A DNA stretch of 64,000 bases from positions 124,001-188,000 of the forward strand of contig JAFEAT010000003.1 in NCBI GenBank assembly GCA_018266255.1, written 5' to 3'. The notes below the pieces were generated by a model. The model saw nothing but the letters and a program-made list of their open reading frames with translations, was not told the origin of the DNA and ran no database searches. Made by a program: the position numbers and the translations under genes. This document shows positions 9,261 to 18,745 of this stretch, one piece after another (within the stretch, counting starts at the first letter, position 1; every line of letters begins with the position of its first letter). The stretch is from Cyanobacteria bacterium SZAS-4 (GTDB taxonomy: Bacteria > Cyanobacteriota > Vampirovibrionia > Obscuribacterales > Obscuribacteraceae).

Positions 9261-10972
9261 GACTTGCCACCGCCGTAGTATTCGTGCAACTCTCGTGCGA
9301 GAGTACGAAACTCAGTCAGTCGTCCCGAAAACTTCAATGCCGCATCAGCTCTAGCTAAGTCGCGTTGAGCGAAAGCGTCAGAACCCGCTTTCGCAACAAC
9401 TTCCAACTCCTGGTCTAGACATGAGAGCAGCGCCGAAAGCGCCTCTGAAAAAGTCGCAGGTCGAGGAGGCGGCGGTGGTGGCTGCTGCTGCTGATACTGT
9501 GGTTGTTGCGGCACTCGCTGCTGTGGCTGCTGTTGCTGCATCTGCGGCGGATAGCCAGGTTGTTGAGGTTGCATCGGCTGCGCAGGCTGTTGCGGCATTT
9601 GCGGTTGAGCAGTCTGCTGTCTGTTAGCCTGTTGCGCTGGCGTTTGTAGCGATGGCCACTGTGGGTTCATCGTCGGCATATGCTGCTGCGGAGCTGGCTG
9701 CTGATTCATCTGCGGCGGCTGCGCTGGCTGAGGTGCTTGTGGCATCTGCGGATGCATCTGCGGCAGCTGCGGCTGCTGAGGCATCTGCTGTGGCTGAACC
9801 GGCGGCTGCATCGGCATTTGAGGTGACATCGGTTGTGGTCGAATTTGCGCAGCAGCCCGTTCTGCAAGGCTGCGAGCGTTTTCGGGGTTGTGCAAACTGA
9901 CGTCTGGAACTTGCTTCCAGCCCCCGGTGCTGGTGCTGGCTGCAGTACCTTGTTGAGATTGTGTTTGTGATTGAGGTAGAGCTTGCGGTTGAACTGGTGG
10001 CAGCGGTTTAGGCGATTCAGGTCTGGCAAACTCTGGAACCTGCTTGACTGGCTTGAAACTGTCTTGCGAACGCATGTCTTGAAAGAACTGTTCTTGATAA
10101 AGCTTTTTGCGAGCCTGCTCTTCTTCTTCCTGCTTCTGAGCAGTCTCGTTGGCGAGCACGATGCCGATCTGTCGAAGCGTGAAGACTTCGTCACCATGCG
10201 CTTCTTCTCTTGCAAATCGAATTAGTCCGTCGAATAATTCTTTATAGATTGACGGAAATAATTCGGGCGGCATGATGTGTTCTTCTATTTGCCAGTGCAC
10301 ATCGAGCTTGTCGCTCACTGGAATCATCGAGAAATAGGGCTTGAAGTTGTTGTGGCTGAGTGCGAACCCAATCAACTTGTCGGCCGGAAGAATGAATACG
10401 ATTACTTCTTCGGTCGTCCCTTTCACCACCATCGTCCAGCGTCGTGTCGACACACGTCCACTGAAAATCAAGTTGGCGTTCTCTTGCTGTTGCCAATTTG
10501 CTGTTACTTCTTTCGAGAGAAACGGTCTAATCCAGTTGATCTCAAGCTCGGTACCAGCTGCGACTTTGTTGAACTCATAAGCGCAGTTTTGAAACACGTC
10601 GAACATCTTGTCGACAGTGTTGATCATCACTTCTTGAACGTTGGCGCTTTTGTGACGGTCGCCGACTTCCAGAGCCGCTTTGCCGTCGGAAATTTTTGCC
10701 AGGAGTGTGTTTGAATCTTTGGAACCCTTGCTCTTGTAAGACGCCAGCACTCGGCTCTTCCACAACCCACGCACGGTATCTTCAGATTGAGACTCGCCTC
10801 TGGCAGCCGCTTCTTTCTGAGCTTTCGCTTGAGCCTCTTGCTCGGCAGCGATTTTCGCTGCCTCCTGGGCAAGCTGCGCCGCCTGCATTTTGTACTTCGT
10901 GCTACCGGCTTTTTTCGCTCCTGGAACACCAGGCTGAGCTTTGATCTTCGAAGAGCTGTCTTTTTGCGACAT
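9257..10972 (-). CDS. Gln/Pro-rich protein of unknown function
   Basis: 571 residues from the ATG at 10972 (GGGAG nine bases upstream; the frame is open to 11068). There are four parts. A Lys/Ala/Gln-rich N-terminal helix (about 1-70) is likely a coiled coil. A folded-looking middle domain (about 75-290) contains a stretch WTMVVKGTTEEVIVFILP. A highly biased Gln/Pro/Met segment (about 320-500) follows. A C-terminal helical domain of about 60 residues ends in HEYYGGGKS. No signal peptide or membrane segment is seen, so it is probably cytoplasmic. It converges on kinase 1, the two stop codons sharing the bases TTAA. I do not recognise the family. Confidence 0.75.
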   Translation of the reverse strand: MSQKDSSSKIKAQPGVPGAKKAGSTKYKMQAAQLAQEAAKIAAEQEAQAKAQKEAAARGESQSEDTVRGLWKSRVLASYKSKGSKDSNTLLAKISDGKAALEVGDRHKSANVQEVMINTVDKMFDVFQNCAYEFNKVAAGTELEINWIRPFLSKEVTANWQQQENANLIFSGRVSTRRWTMVVKGTTEEVIVFILPADKLIGFALSHNNFKPYFSMIPVSDKLDVHWQIEEHIMPPELFPSIYKELFDGLIRFAREEAHGDEVFTLRQIGIVLANETAQKQEEEEQARKKLYQEQFFQDMRSQDSFKPVKQVPEFARPESPKPLPPVQPQALPQSQTQSQQGTAASTSTGGWKQVPDVSLHNPENARSLAERAAAQIRPQPMSPQMPMQPPVQPQQMPQQPQLPQMHPQMPQAPQPAQPPQMNQQPAPQQHMPTMNPQWPSLQTPAQQANRQQTAQPQMPQQPAQPMQPQQPGYPPQMQQQQPQQRVPQQPQYQQQQPPPPPPRPATFSEALSALLSCLDQELEVVAKAGSDAFAQRDLARADAALKFSGRLTEFRTLARELHEYYGGGKS

Positions 10973-11364
10973 TACTAAGTACTCCCGGACTCCAACTGAC
11001 CCCAAGAACAGAACACCGCGCGGTCCCACGCCGCGCATACGGCCGCCTGGACGCCAGCCAGTAGACATCTTACGGTATCGCGACAGCTTCCTACCAGATA
11101 TCTACCCCCGCCGGGCGTCCAACTAAACAGCCGACAGATAAAAATGCCTGCAAAACTCACTGGTTCGAGACTAAAGTCAGGGACCGGAGCCGATTGCGTT
11201 ACGTAAAAGGTTTTCGAAAAGAGTGTAAGAACGCTTGGAATCGAGATATATTTACCGAGGAAGGAAAGCTGGGTAACTTCACTGAGCCGAGGGTGTCTGA
11301 CTCATCTTCGGACTTAACTTTGTCGGTGGCGACGGAGCGTATTGCGCTCTCAAAAAAGGATCTA
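10973..11364. other. Divergent intergenic region before uvrA
   Basis: About 390 bases between the Gln/Pro-rich gene and the uvrA start. It must hold the promoters for both. The uvrA frame is open through 11194-11364 but has no ribosome site or family match there, so I treat that part as leader. I see no convincing SOS box, RNA gene or repeat. Confidence 0.5.
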
Positions 11365-14271
11365 ATGACAGGCGAAAAAAACGGCGCGAAAAATGGACGG
11401 AAAAGTGCAGTTACTGAAGATGCGATCGTTGTGCGTGGCGCTCGTCAGCACAATCTAAAAAATATCGACATCAGTATTCCGCGTAGCAAACTGGTGGTTG
11501 TCACCGGTGTTAGTGGCTCGGGAAAATCCTCACTGGCTTTCGATACTATTTTCGCGGAAGGCCAAAGACGTTATGTAGAGTCACTTTCAGCATACGCTCG
11601 TCAGTTTTTAGGACAGTTGGACAAGCCTGACGTCGACGCTATTGAAGGCTTGAGTCCGGCCATATCTATCGACCAAAAATCTACCAGTCACAACCCTCGA
11701 TCGACCGTAGGAACTGTCACCGAAATCTATGATTATCTGCGTTTGCTCTACGCAAGATGCGGTACTCCGCACTGCCCGCAGTGCGATCGTCTGATCAATC
11801 CACAGACAATCGACCAGATTGTCGATGGCGTAATCGCGCTGCCTGAAGGCACTAAAATACAAATTCTTGCGCCTTTGATTTCCGGACGAAAGGGTGAGTA
11901 TCACTCACTGTTTCAAGATCTGCGCAAGGAGGGTTTTGTTCGCGTTCGTATCGACGGAGTTGTTCACGCGCTCGAAGACGATATTGAATTGGACAAGCAG
12001 AAGAAGCATACGATTGAACTAGTCATCGATCGTCTTGTAGTTAAGCCTAGCATTCAATCACGGCTTGCCGACAGCCTTTCGCTCGGACTCAAATGGGGTA
12101 AGTCAAATATCCTCGTTGACTTAGTCGACGCTGTCGAAGGTGAGAAGAAAGAACTTTTGTTCTCGGAAAAATTCGCCTGTGCCAATTGCAATATCAGTTT
12201 TGCTGAAATCTCACCGCGTATTTTCAGTTTCAACAGCCCTTACGGAGCTTGTGCTGACTGCCATGGACTGGGCTCTGTCTTTGAAGTCGACCCGTCGCTG
12301 GTGGTGCCTGATCCAAAGAAGTCGTTGGCTGATGGCGCAATTTATCCCTGGGCAAAAACTGGCAATCCATATTACGAGCAGATTCTTAATTCACTGGCCA
12401 AGCACTACAAGTTCAAAATGGATGTGCCCTTTGAAAATTTGCCTAAACCTGCTCAGAAAGTGCTTCTTTATGGATCTGGCGAAGAGAAGATCAAACTCGC
12501 TCACGATTCGTATGATGGACGTGAGTTTTGGGAATATAAAAAGCCGTTTGAAGGATTGATCCCAAATCTGACTCGCCGTCATGACGAAACTAATTCAGAT
12601 CGTGCTCGCGCTGATATCGAGAATTATATGACGCAAATGCCGTGCGCCTCTTGTGCAGGCTCTCGACTGAAGCCCGAATCTTTGGCTATCCGCACAGGTG
12701 ATCTTTCCATCGCTCAAGTTTGCGCACTGTCTGTAGTGAAAGCACTGCGCTTTTTCGAGACGTTGCCTGAGCAGTTGACCGCACGTCAACAAGCCATCGC
12801 TCATCAAGTATTGATAGAAATAAGCGCTCGTCTGAAGTTCCTTTCAGATGTGGGTTTGGACTATCTTACGCTGGATCGTCAGGCTAATACCTTATCTGGT
12901 GGCGAAGCTCAGCGCATCAGATTGGCGACACAGATCGGATCTGGACTATCTGGCGTGCTTTATGTATTAGATGAACCGTCTGTTGGTCTCCATCAACGAG
13001 ACAACAATCGACTGATCCACACCTTGAAGAAACTGCGTGACCTGGGCAATACGCTGCTCGTCGTCGAGCACGATGAAGATACCATGCGACAGGCTGATTG
13101 GCTCATTGATATCGGCCCTGGTGCCGGCGTTCATGGTGGACATCTGGTGGCAGAGGGCACCATTCAGGATATTTGCAAATCTAAAACATCGTCGACCGGT
13201 GCATACTTGTCAGGACGCAAGTCCATCGAAGTACCTAAGAAGCGACGCCCTGGCAACGGTCAATCGCTCAAAGTCGTCGGCGCTAAACTGAACAACTTGA
13301 AAAATGTTAGCGTCACTATCCCCCTCAACAAATTTGTCGCTGTCACCGGTGTTAGTGGCTCAGGCAAATCTAGCTTCGTCAACGACTTGCTTTATCAATA
13401 CCTAAAACACGAGCTGGGAAGCCCCGTTCCGCTTCCTAAAGGCGTAACTAGCGTTTCTGGCATCGAAAACCTGGACAAAGTTATCGACATCGATCAATCG
13501 CCAATTGGACGAACTCCTCGCTCAAATCCGGCAACCTACACTGGTTTGTTCGATGTGGTGCGCGACATCTTCTCTTTGACCAACGAAGCAAAAGCTCGTG
13601 GATACCTGCCTGGACGCTTCTCTTTCAACGTCAAAGGTGGTCGCTGCGAGGCGTGCCGCGGTGAAGGCATGAACGAAATCGAAATGAACTTTTTGCCGTC
13701 AGTTTTCGTTACCTGCGACGTCTGCAAAGGAGCCCGCTACAACCGCGAAACGCTTGAGGTCAAATTCAAAGGCAAATCTATCGGTGATGTCCTTGAAATG
13801 ACAGTAGAAGACGCTCTCGTCTTCTTCCAGAACGTGCCAAAAGCTGAAGCTAAGCTGACAACGATGCAGGAAGTTGGTCTTAATTACATCAAATTGGGAC
13901 AATCGGCTACCACCTTATCTGGTGGCGAAGCACAGCGTGTCAAACTAGCTGAACAGCTATCGAAGCGTTCGACAGGCAAGACTATCTTCATCCTGGACGA
14001 GCCCACCACCGGCTTATCCTTCGCTGACGTAGACAAGCTTTTGCATGTTCTCAATCGTCTTGTCGACGCAGGCAACACCGTCTTGATCATCGAGCACAAT
14101 CTGGATGTGATTAAGCAAGCAGATTGGATTATCGATTTAGGTCCAGAAGGTGGGGATCGCGGTGGCACGATCGTGGCCGAGGGAACGCCTGAAAAATTAG
14201 CGGCGACCAAGGAATCGCATACCGGACAATTCTTGCGTGAATGTCTTAATTTGAACAAAGCCTTGGTCTAA
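11365..14271 (+). CDS. uvrA: Excinuclease ABC subunit A
   Basis: DNA-damage sensor ATPase of nucleotide excision repair, which loads UvrB at lesions. The ATG at 11365 with AAGGA just upstream gives 968 residues, close to the usual 940-960. There are two ABC modules, each with Walker A (GVSGSGKSS) and signature ([24 protein letters not shown]) and Walker B ([18 protein letters not shown]). Zinc sites are [13 protein letters not shown]...CADCHGLG and CEACRGEG...[21 protein letters not shown] is the conserved UvrB-interaction/linker area. Typical in every visible respect. uvrB and uvrC are not in the window. Confidence 0.97.
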   Translation: MTGEKNGAKNGRKSAVTEDAIVVRGARQHNLKNIDISIPRSKLVVVTGVSGSGKSSLAFDTIFAEGQRRYVESLSAYARQFLGQLDKPDVDAIEGLSPAISIDQKSTSHNPRSTVGTVTEIYDYLRLLYARCGTPHCPQCDRLINPQTIDQIVDGVIALPEGTKIQILAPLISGRKGEYHSLFQDLRKEGFVRVRIDGVVHALEDDIELDKQKKHTIELVIDRLVVKPSIQSRLADSLSLGLKWGKSNILVDLVDAVEGEKKELLFSEKFACANCNISFAEISPRIFSFNSPYGACADCHGLGSVFEVDPSLVVPDPKKSLADGAIYPWAKTGNPYYEQILNSLAKHYKFKMDVPFENLPKPAQKVLLYGSGEEKIKLAHDSYDGREFWEYKKPFEGLIPNLTRRHDETNSDRARADIENYMTQMPCASCAGSRLKPESLAIRTGDLSIAQVCALSVVKALRFFETLPEQLTARQQAIAHQVLIEISARLKFLSDVGLDYLTLDRQANTLSGGEAQRIRLATQIGSGLSGVLYVLDEPSVGLHQRDNNRLIHTLKKLRDLGNTLLVVEHDEDTMRQADWLIDIGPGAGVHGGHLVAEGTIQDICKSKTSSTGAYLSGRKSIEVPKKRRPGNGQSLKVVGAKLNNLKNVSVTIPLNKFVAVTGVSGSGKSSFVNDLLYQYLKHELGSPVPLPKGVTSVSGIENLDKVIDIDQSPIGRTPRSNPATYTGLFDVVRDIFSLTNEAKARGYLPGRFSFNVKGGRCEACRGEGMNEIEMNFLPSVFVTCDVCKGARYNRETLEVKFKGKSIGDVLEMTVEDALVFFQNVPKAEAKLTTMQEVGLNYIKLGQSATTLSGGEAQRVKLAEQLSKRSTGKTIFILDEPTTGLSFADVDKLLHVLNRLVDAGNTVLIIEHNLDVIKQADWIIDLGPEGGDRGGTIVAEGTPEKLAATKESHTGQFLRECLNLNKALV

Positions 14272-14284
14272 ACGCTCCTTTTGG

Positions 14285-14313
14285 TTGTTCTGACATCGTT
14301 CGTGTTTTATGAT
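14285..14313 (+). promoter_or_regulatory. Candidate sigma-70 promoter of fur
   Basis: TTGTTC (14285-14290), a 17-base spacer, and TATGAT (14308-14313), placing a start site about 35 bases before the fur GTG. The -35 matches the consensus at only three positions, so this is a weak prediction. Confidence 0.4.
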
Positions 14314-14354
14314 GTATGCGGACGCCCTGTGTTCTGACATAGCCAGGAACTTTT

Positions 14355-14915
14355 GTGACCGACCCTAATGACGTCAAAGCGCTGCAGCAAGACGGTCAGA
14401 GCCCCTCTGATCCCGTTTTTGACTCTCTGCGTAAGCGTGGTCATCGCATCACTGCCCAACGCGAAACTATTCTGCAAATTTTTCGCGACTTGCCTCACGG
14501 CAACCACCTTTCGGCTGAAGAACTGCACGCAAAATTGCTTGAACTCGGTTCCAATGTCAGTCTTGCCACCGCTTACAGGACATTGAAACTGCTTTCGTCG
14601 CTCGGGTTGTTGAGAGAATTAGACTTCGCCGAAGGCCATAAGCATTACGAACTAAAGCAAGACACTCTGCCGCATCAACACATTATCTGTATCGGTTGCA
14701 ATATGACCCTTGAATTCGAAGACCATTTCCTGGAGGAAGCTGGTCAGAAAATTGGTGCACGCCACAACTTTGAAGTAATTGACGCGCAGTTCAAGATTTT
14801 CGGACTTTGTCCCACCTGCCGTGAGCAAAAAAAGCCGCCATTGCAGGCTGGAAGCCGTCCGGCTAGTGAAACGCGAAAAGCGGCGAGCCGGTCGATTGGC
14901 AAAACTCCAACTTGA
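14355..14915 (+). CDS. fur: Fur-family metalloregulator
   Basis: 186-residue ferric-uptake-type repressor. The GTG start has AGGAA six bases upstream. The winged-helix DNA-binding half (about 23-100) contains RGHRITAQRETIL and the recognition helix SLATAYRTLKLL. The dimerisation/metal half has the HKHYE and PHQHIICIGC ligands, and a second CPTC pair gives the structural zinc site. An extra 30-residue basic tail follows. Members sense Fe(II), Zn(II), Mn(II) or peroxide. The feoA gene 38 bases downstream favours iron (Fur), but Zur or PerR cannot be excluded from sequence. First gene of a same-strand run reaching to kinase 2. Confidence 0.88.
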   Translation: MTDPNDVKALQQDGQSPSDPVFDSLRKRGHRITAQRETILQIFRDLPHGNHLSAEELHAKLLELGSNVSLATAYRTLKLLSSLGLLRELDFAEGHKHYELKQDTLPHQHIICIGCNMTLEFEDHFLEEAGQKIGARHNFEVIDAQFKIFGLCPTCREQKKPPLQAGSRPASETRKAASRSIGKTPT

Positions 14916-14953
14916 TTAGATAAAGTTCACGTAGAAATTTTCGAGGTGTTAGC

Positions 14954-15196
14954 TTGACCTTAAGTGAGGCAAAAGATGGTCAATGGTTGCTCGTCGAACG
15001 CACTCTCAATGACGAGATAACCTACCAGGCGCTGCGTTTCGGCATTGGTGAAGGTTCAAAAATTCAAGTTCAAAAAAATATTCCGGGCGGTCCGATAATA
15101 ATTTCCAAGAACCATTTGGAGATAGCAATAGGTAGACAGCTAGCCAATTTCATTGAAGTGTCGCATAGTGATATGGAAGGCAAGAGCAAGAGATGA
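14954..15196 (+). CDS. feoA: FeoA domain protein
   Basis: 80 residues with the SH3-like FeoA fold: QALRFGIGEGSKIQVQKNIPGGPIIISKNHLEIAIGR contains the family's LGIGEG, GGP and AIGR elements. It starts with TTG, six bases after GAGGTG. FeoA works with the ferrous transporter FeoB at the inner face of the membrane. No feoB is present downstream, so it may serve an unlinked FeoB or act as a small cytosolic regulator. It lies between fur and a Cys-rich zinc-ribbon gene whose ATG begins one base after the feoA stop, indicating tight translational coupling. Confidence 0.85.
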   Translation: MTLSEAKDGQWLLVERTLNDEITYQALRFGIGEGSKIQVQKNIPGGPIIISKNHLEIAIGRQLANFIEVSHSDMEGKSKR

Positions 15197-15197
15197 C

Positions 15198-15524
15198 ATG
15201 CTGCAAAATCGCCTAATTTGTCCACAGTGTAAATGCCCGTTAAGCCCATCATCAGGGCAAAGTACTGGTATGCATTGTCCTCGTTGCAACACCTGGTTAG
15301 ATATCGATGCGCAATGCAAAGGGAGCTGTATGGCCTGTCATAAAACGCTCCAAAATGACACCACAAGCTGCGTTGAGCCGGTCGAACTAAAATCGAGCTG
15401 CTGCAGCGAGAATTCCGACTCAAATGTGGTACAGAGAGAACAGTGGGCTGGTGCTTCTATATCCAGCAGGACACTTGCACAAGCCTGGAAAGCTTTGTGG
15501 AGCAAGTTGTTTCCTGTAAGATAA
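15198..15524 (+). CDS. Cys-rich zinc-ribbon-like small protein
   Basis: 108 residues. The N-terminal half holds ICPQCKCPL and MHCPRCNTWL (two CxxC knuckles, a zinc ribbon), then CKGSCMACHK and later SCC, giving about eleven Cys in all. The C-terminal 30 residues are Trp/Leu-containing and amphipathic. The start is one base after the feoA stop. The zinc ribbon is clear; the additional Cys suggest a second metal site. Given its position after fur and feoA, an accessory role in iron or zinc homeostasis is plausible but inferred. I do not recognise a named family. Confidence 0.7.
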   Translation: MLQNRLICPQCKCPLSPSSGQSTGMHCPRCNTWLDIDAQCKGSCMACHKTLQNDTTSCVEPVELKSSCCSENSDSNVVQREQWAGASISSRTLAQAWKALWSKLFPVR

Positions 15525-15582
15525 AGGTGAGAATGAAAGCTGCAGCTACGCTACGCGGTCAAGGTAAGCATAAGGGTTCTCG

Positions 15583-17019
15583 ATGAGTCCGTTGAATCCC
15601 TGGAAATTATCGGGATATAAAGCTGGTCAAAACGTTGTCTGCAAGGTCGTTAAAGATGAACCTGGCGGATACGCAGTAATTATTCCGAAAGACAATCTTC
15701 CTGGCTTTCTTCCTACCCAAGCGCTTCTGCGCACGGGGGAAGAGATCCTTGCACAATTCGTTTGCGTCCATAATCACCGCATTTTGCTCTCTGCACGGTT
15801 CTCGAATAACGTCAGTAAACTTCCAGCCCAACAGAATCAGACCCGCTGGGAAGAGCATCTCAATGAAATCGACGCCGAACCCAACGTCAGCGAAGATTTT
15901 GTCTCTCCGGCGTCATTCGAGCAGCAGTCTCAGACGATCACGCCACAACAGCAGATGGCTGCTCAAGAAGCAGCAGCAGCGCAGGCAGCTTCTCAGCAGC
16001 AACCGACGCAGGGGCAAGGGAACGTCATCGTGCCGCCGTCCACGCGTCCTGATGATGGTATGTACAAGAACTACAACTCATCTTCCGTCAAGACCCTGCC
16101 GGCCGAGCCTCTCCCTTCTCCCATCCCACCCCCGCCTCCCGCACCAGCGCAAGGACAGCCCAGAAGCGGTGGTCTGAACGGGGCAATGCCATACGCGGCC
16201 AATTCGCCGCCGCGGCCAGAAGTCGTGCCCAACCGACTGATATCTATTCCGTCCAATCAAGCCATTCAGCTCGAGGCTGAAGCCGAGGCCGAAGCCGCCT
16301 TTGGAGTTTGGGCCTCAACCCCTCGCAAATTCCATCTCAAGCGCGCTACCGATTTGATCTTGCCACCAATCGATAAAGACTCCCTGAACGAGTTCAAAAT
16401 TGTCGACTATGATCTCGAGTGGCTTATAACAGATCTAGAAGGCGGCATGCGCACTGGTTGCGTCAAAGCGGCCTGCGAAAGCAAGCTATCTCGTTCAGCG
16501 ATGTTGCTTTATCGCGGACGCGCAGTTGGTTGCATATATGGTTGCAAGTCTATGCCCGATACTCAGCCAACCGAGCAATCGCTAGCCAATATGCTCGCTG
16601 ATCTGGAAGTGCCGGATACTGACGTCAAGATCTACGATCTACCTGAAAACGTCACGCTGGCGATGTCAGCCCTTTTCCTTGGCTACCCAGTGCAACGTAA
16701 CGATGACTACGACGCACGCGCTTATATGGACTACATCTGTGGCTGGTTCGAAAGCAAAGGCAACACTGCCTGTCTTGCGATAACGTTGCCATCAAATTCT
16801 GCTACTTGCCTTGGCTATGTCTATAAGGGGCAGTTCTGCGGGGCATTTTATGTGGAAGACCAACAGTTTAGAACAGACAAAGAGTTCGTTTACGAACTGC
16901 TTAGAAACGATCCGAGAGCCAACGTTGAAGCGAGCATTTTGCCACCAGAAATGACATCATCTGCGGTGCGTTTCGGCTTTAGTTTGAGTATGGCTAAAAA
17001 ACGCGTCGACGGACGGTAA
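15583..17019 (+). CDS. S1-like domain protein with novel C-terminal domain
   Basis: 478 residues. The first 75 look like an S1/OB RNA-binding fold (GQNVVCKVVKDEPGGYAVII, LPGFLP, ILLSARF). A Gln/Ala/Pro-rich linker follows (about 80-235) and ends in an AEAEAEA run. The C-terminal 240 residues form a distinct domain with DLEWLITDLEGGMRTGCVKAA, MLLYRGRAVGCIYG and YMDYICGWFES. The middle part faintly resembles the DUF4388-like signalling modules, which I cannot confirm. The start has AGGG seven bases upstream. It ends ten bases before kinase 2, so the two are almost certainly co-transcribed, and it is a candidate substrate or regulator of that kinase. No membrane segment. Confidence 0.7.
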   Translation: MSPLNPWKLSGYKAGQNVVCKVVKDEPGGYAVIIPKDNLPGFLPTQALLRTGEEILAQFVCVHNHRILLSARFSNNVSKLPAQQNQTRWEEHLNEIDAEPNVSEDFVSPASFEQQSQTITPQQQMAAQEAAAAQAASQQQPTQGQGNVIVPPSTRPDDGMYKNYNSSSVKTLPAEPLPSPIPPPPPAPAQGQPRSGGLNGAMPYAANSPPRPEVVPNRLISIPSNQAIQLEAEAEAEAAFGVWASTPRKFHLKRATDLILPPIDKDSLNEFKIVDYDLEWLITDLEGGMRTGCVKAACESKLSRSAMLLYRGRAVGCIYGCKSMPDTQPTEQSLANMLADLEVPDTDVKIYDLPENVTLAMSALFLGYPVQRNDDYDARAYMDYICGWFESKGNTACLAITLPSNSATCLGYVYKGQFCGAFYVEDQQFRTDKEFVYELLRNDPRANVEASILPPEMTSSAVRFGFSLSMAKKRVDGR

Positions 17020-17028
17020 TAGGTATAG

Positions 17029-18726
17029 ATGCAAACTGAAGATCCTCGCGTTAACGAGCTCTTCGGCGGCAAATATATTGTGCGCTCTTTAATTGGAAAG
17101 GGCGGAATGGGTGTGGTCTACAAAGTGGATCACGCAATTTTGCGCAAGCCGTTGGCAGTGAAAGTTCTGCGTGTCGATGCCAGTCTGGGCGAATCAGCAG
17201 TCGAGAGATTCGAGCAAGAGGCCAAGGCTGCCAGCGTCTTGAGTCATGTAAATCTGGTTGGTGTTCAGGATTTTGGTGTGACCAAGACTGGTGCACCATA
17301 TCTGGTGATGGACTACTTCGAGGGTGACAGCATCGCCCAACTGATCAGAAAAAACGGCGCTTTCACAATCGACCAGGCCATGCCGGTCTTCATTCAAATT
17401 TGTTCTGGAATCGCTTACATGCATGGCAAAGGCATCGTTCATCGTGATATCAAGCCAAGCAATATTGTAGTCACGAAAGACGAGCACGGATTACCAGTAG
17501 CTAAACTGCTGGACTTCGGGCTGGCGAAATTTTTGCCCACGGTCAATACGACTATGAAGACTTTGACCAAAACCGGAGAGATATTCGGCAGCCCGCAATA
17601 CATGAGCCCTGAGCAGTGTCGAGGCGAAGCAGTCGACGAGCGTTCAGACGTCTATTCTCTCGCTTGTGTTATGTACGAAATGGTGACGGGGCAGGCACCA
17701 CTGACAGGCGACACTGCCATTCTGACCATTTACAAGCATATAAACGAAGTTCCGCCACCTGCTTCTCAAGTTAATGCTCTCGTGCCTGAATCGATTAGTT
17801 TGATCATCATGCGCGCTCTGTCCAAAGATTTGCAAATTCGATATCAGAACATCGACGAGCTGAAACAAGACTTGACGCGCGTCGCCGAGGGTGGACAGCC
17901 CGAAGAACTGCCAGTTTCTGAATTAGAGGTGGCTGAGGAAAATAAGAAGAGAGTGATCACTCGCATCGCTGGTGGTGCAGGTGTGCTGCTTCTGTTAGTC
18001 GCGGCTTTTTATCTCTTCACGCACAAGCCGACTCCAGCTTGGCACGCCACTCTAGAGCAAGCGAAAGAACAAATTCAGAAGGGCGACTTCGCCATGGCCG
18101 AATTGAGCTACAAAGAGGCGACAGCACAAGCTAAAGATGCGCAGCCGAATGAGAAAGCAGAAATTGACATCGCCTGGGGCGACCTCTGCAAACGTATTGG
18201 CGCAGACAAGAACCGTAAAGATATCGAAGATGCGCTCACTCACTACACAGCTGCGTTGCCTTTAATAGATGCCTCGGATCATTCTGCAATTGCTCATACA
18301 AACGAGGGTATAGGCGACTGCTTGCACGCTTTGAAGAAGTATGATGACGCCGAAATTTATTTCGCTAACGCGGCCGAAGACCGCAAAGACAATCAATCCA
18401 AAGACCCTTACGCACTGGCGGCGGTGCTAATGAAGCAGGGTCGAAATTTCAAAGATAATGGAAAGTACGAAAAAGCCGAACCTGCACTGCATGAAGCTGT
18501 GAATGTTATGCAAAAACTCGGTTTTATCCAACAAGCTTACATGCCGCAATGCCTGATGGCATTGTCACAGATGGCAACTCATCACAGAGAATATAACCGG
18601 GCTGAATTACTCAAGGAAGCGGCTGAGGTGCACAAACGCATTACAGGTCCCGCAGATTCTCAGCTCGCATCTTTAATCGAAAAACGCAATAAACTGATCG
18701 AGCAAGCGTTCAACTCACTTCGCTGA
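17029..18726 (+). CDS. Ser/Thr protein kinase 2 with outer TPR domain
   Basis: 565 residues. Hanks-type kinase domain (about 15-290): IGKGGMGVVYKV loop, Lys45, HRDIKPSN (Asp140), LDFG (Asp162), EIFGSPQYMSPEQC in the activation segment. One transmembrane helix (about 313-331) follows. The outer domain (about 340-565) is built of TPR-like repeats (AMAELSYKEATAQAK, HTNEGIGDCLHALKKYDDAEIYF, EKAEPALHEAVNVM). The topology is inside kinase and outside docking array, so it may sense or assemble with envelope proteins. Catalytic residues are intact. It sits at the end of the fur-feoA run, ten bases after the S1-like gene. Converges on the TPR gene at 18746. Confidence 0.93.
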   Translation: MQTEDPRVNELFGGKYIVRSLIGKGGMGVVYKVDHAILRKPLAVKVLRVDASLGESAVERFEQEAKAASVLSHVNLVGVQDFGVTKTGAPYLVMDYFEGDSIAQLIRKNGAFTIDQAMPVFIQICSGIAYMHGKGIVHRDIKPSNIVVTKDEHGLPVAKLLDFGLAKFLPTVNTTMKTLTKTGEIFGSPQYMSPEQCRGEAVDERSDVYSLACVMYEMVTGQAPLTGDTAILTIYKHINEVPPPASQVNALVPESISLIIMRALSKDLQIRYQNIDELKQDLTRVAEGGQPEELPVSELEVAEENKKRVITRIAGGAGVLLLLVAAFYLFTHKPTPAWHATLEQAKEQIQKGDFAMAELSYKEATAQAKDAQPNEKAEIDIAWGDLCKRIGADKNRKDIEDALTHYTAALPLIDASDHSAIAHTNEGIGDCLHALKKYDDAEIYFANAAEDRKDNQSKDPYALAAVLMKQGRNFKDNGKYEKAEPALHEAVNVMQKLGFIQQAYMPQCLMALSQMATHHREYNRAELLKEAAEVHKRITGPADSQLASLIEKRNKLIEQAFNSLR

Positions 18727-18745
18727 GTTGTCGCTTAATATAGCG

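Noticed and set aside
9421..9900. Plus-strand Ala/Val-rich frames inside the Gln/Pro-rich gene
   Set aside because: They are the reverse complement of Gln/Met/Pro codon runs and have no family features.
11194..11364. 57-residue N-terminal extension of UvrA
   Set aside because: The frame is open, but the ATG at 11365 has a ribosome site and gives the usual UvrA length; the extension has no family match.
14954..15196. Complete Feo ferrous transport operon
   Set aside because: Only feoA is present; no FeoB-sized GTPase/membrane gene follows.
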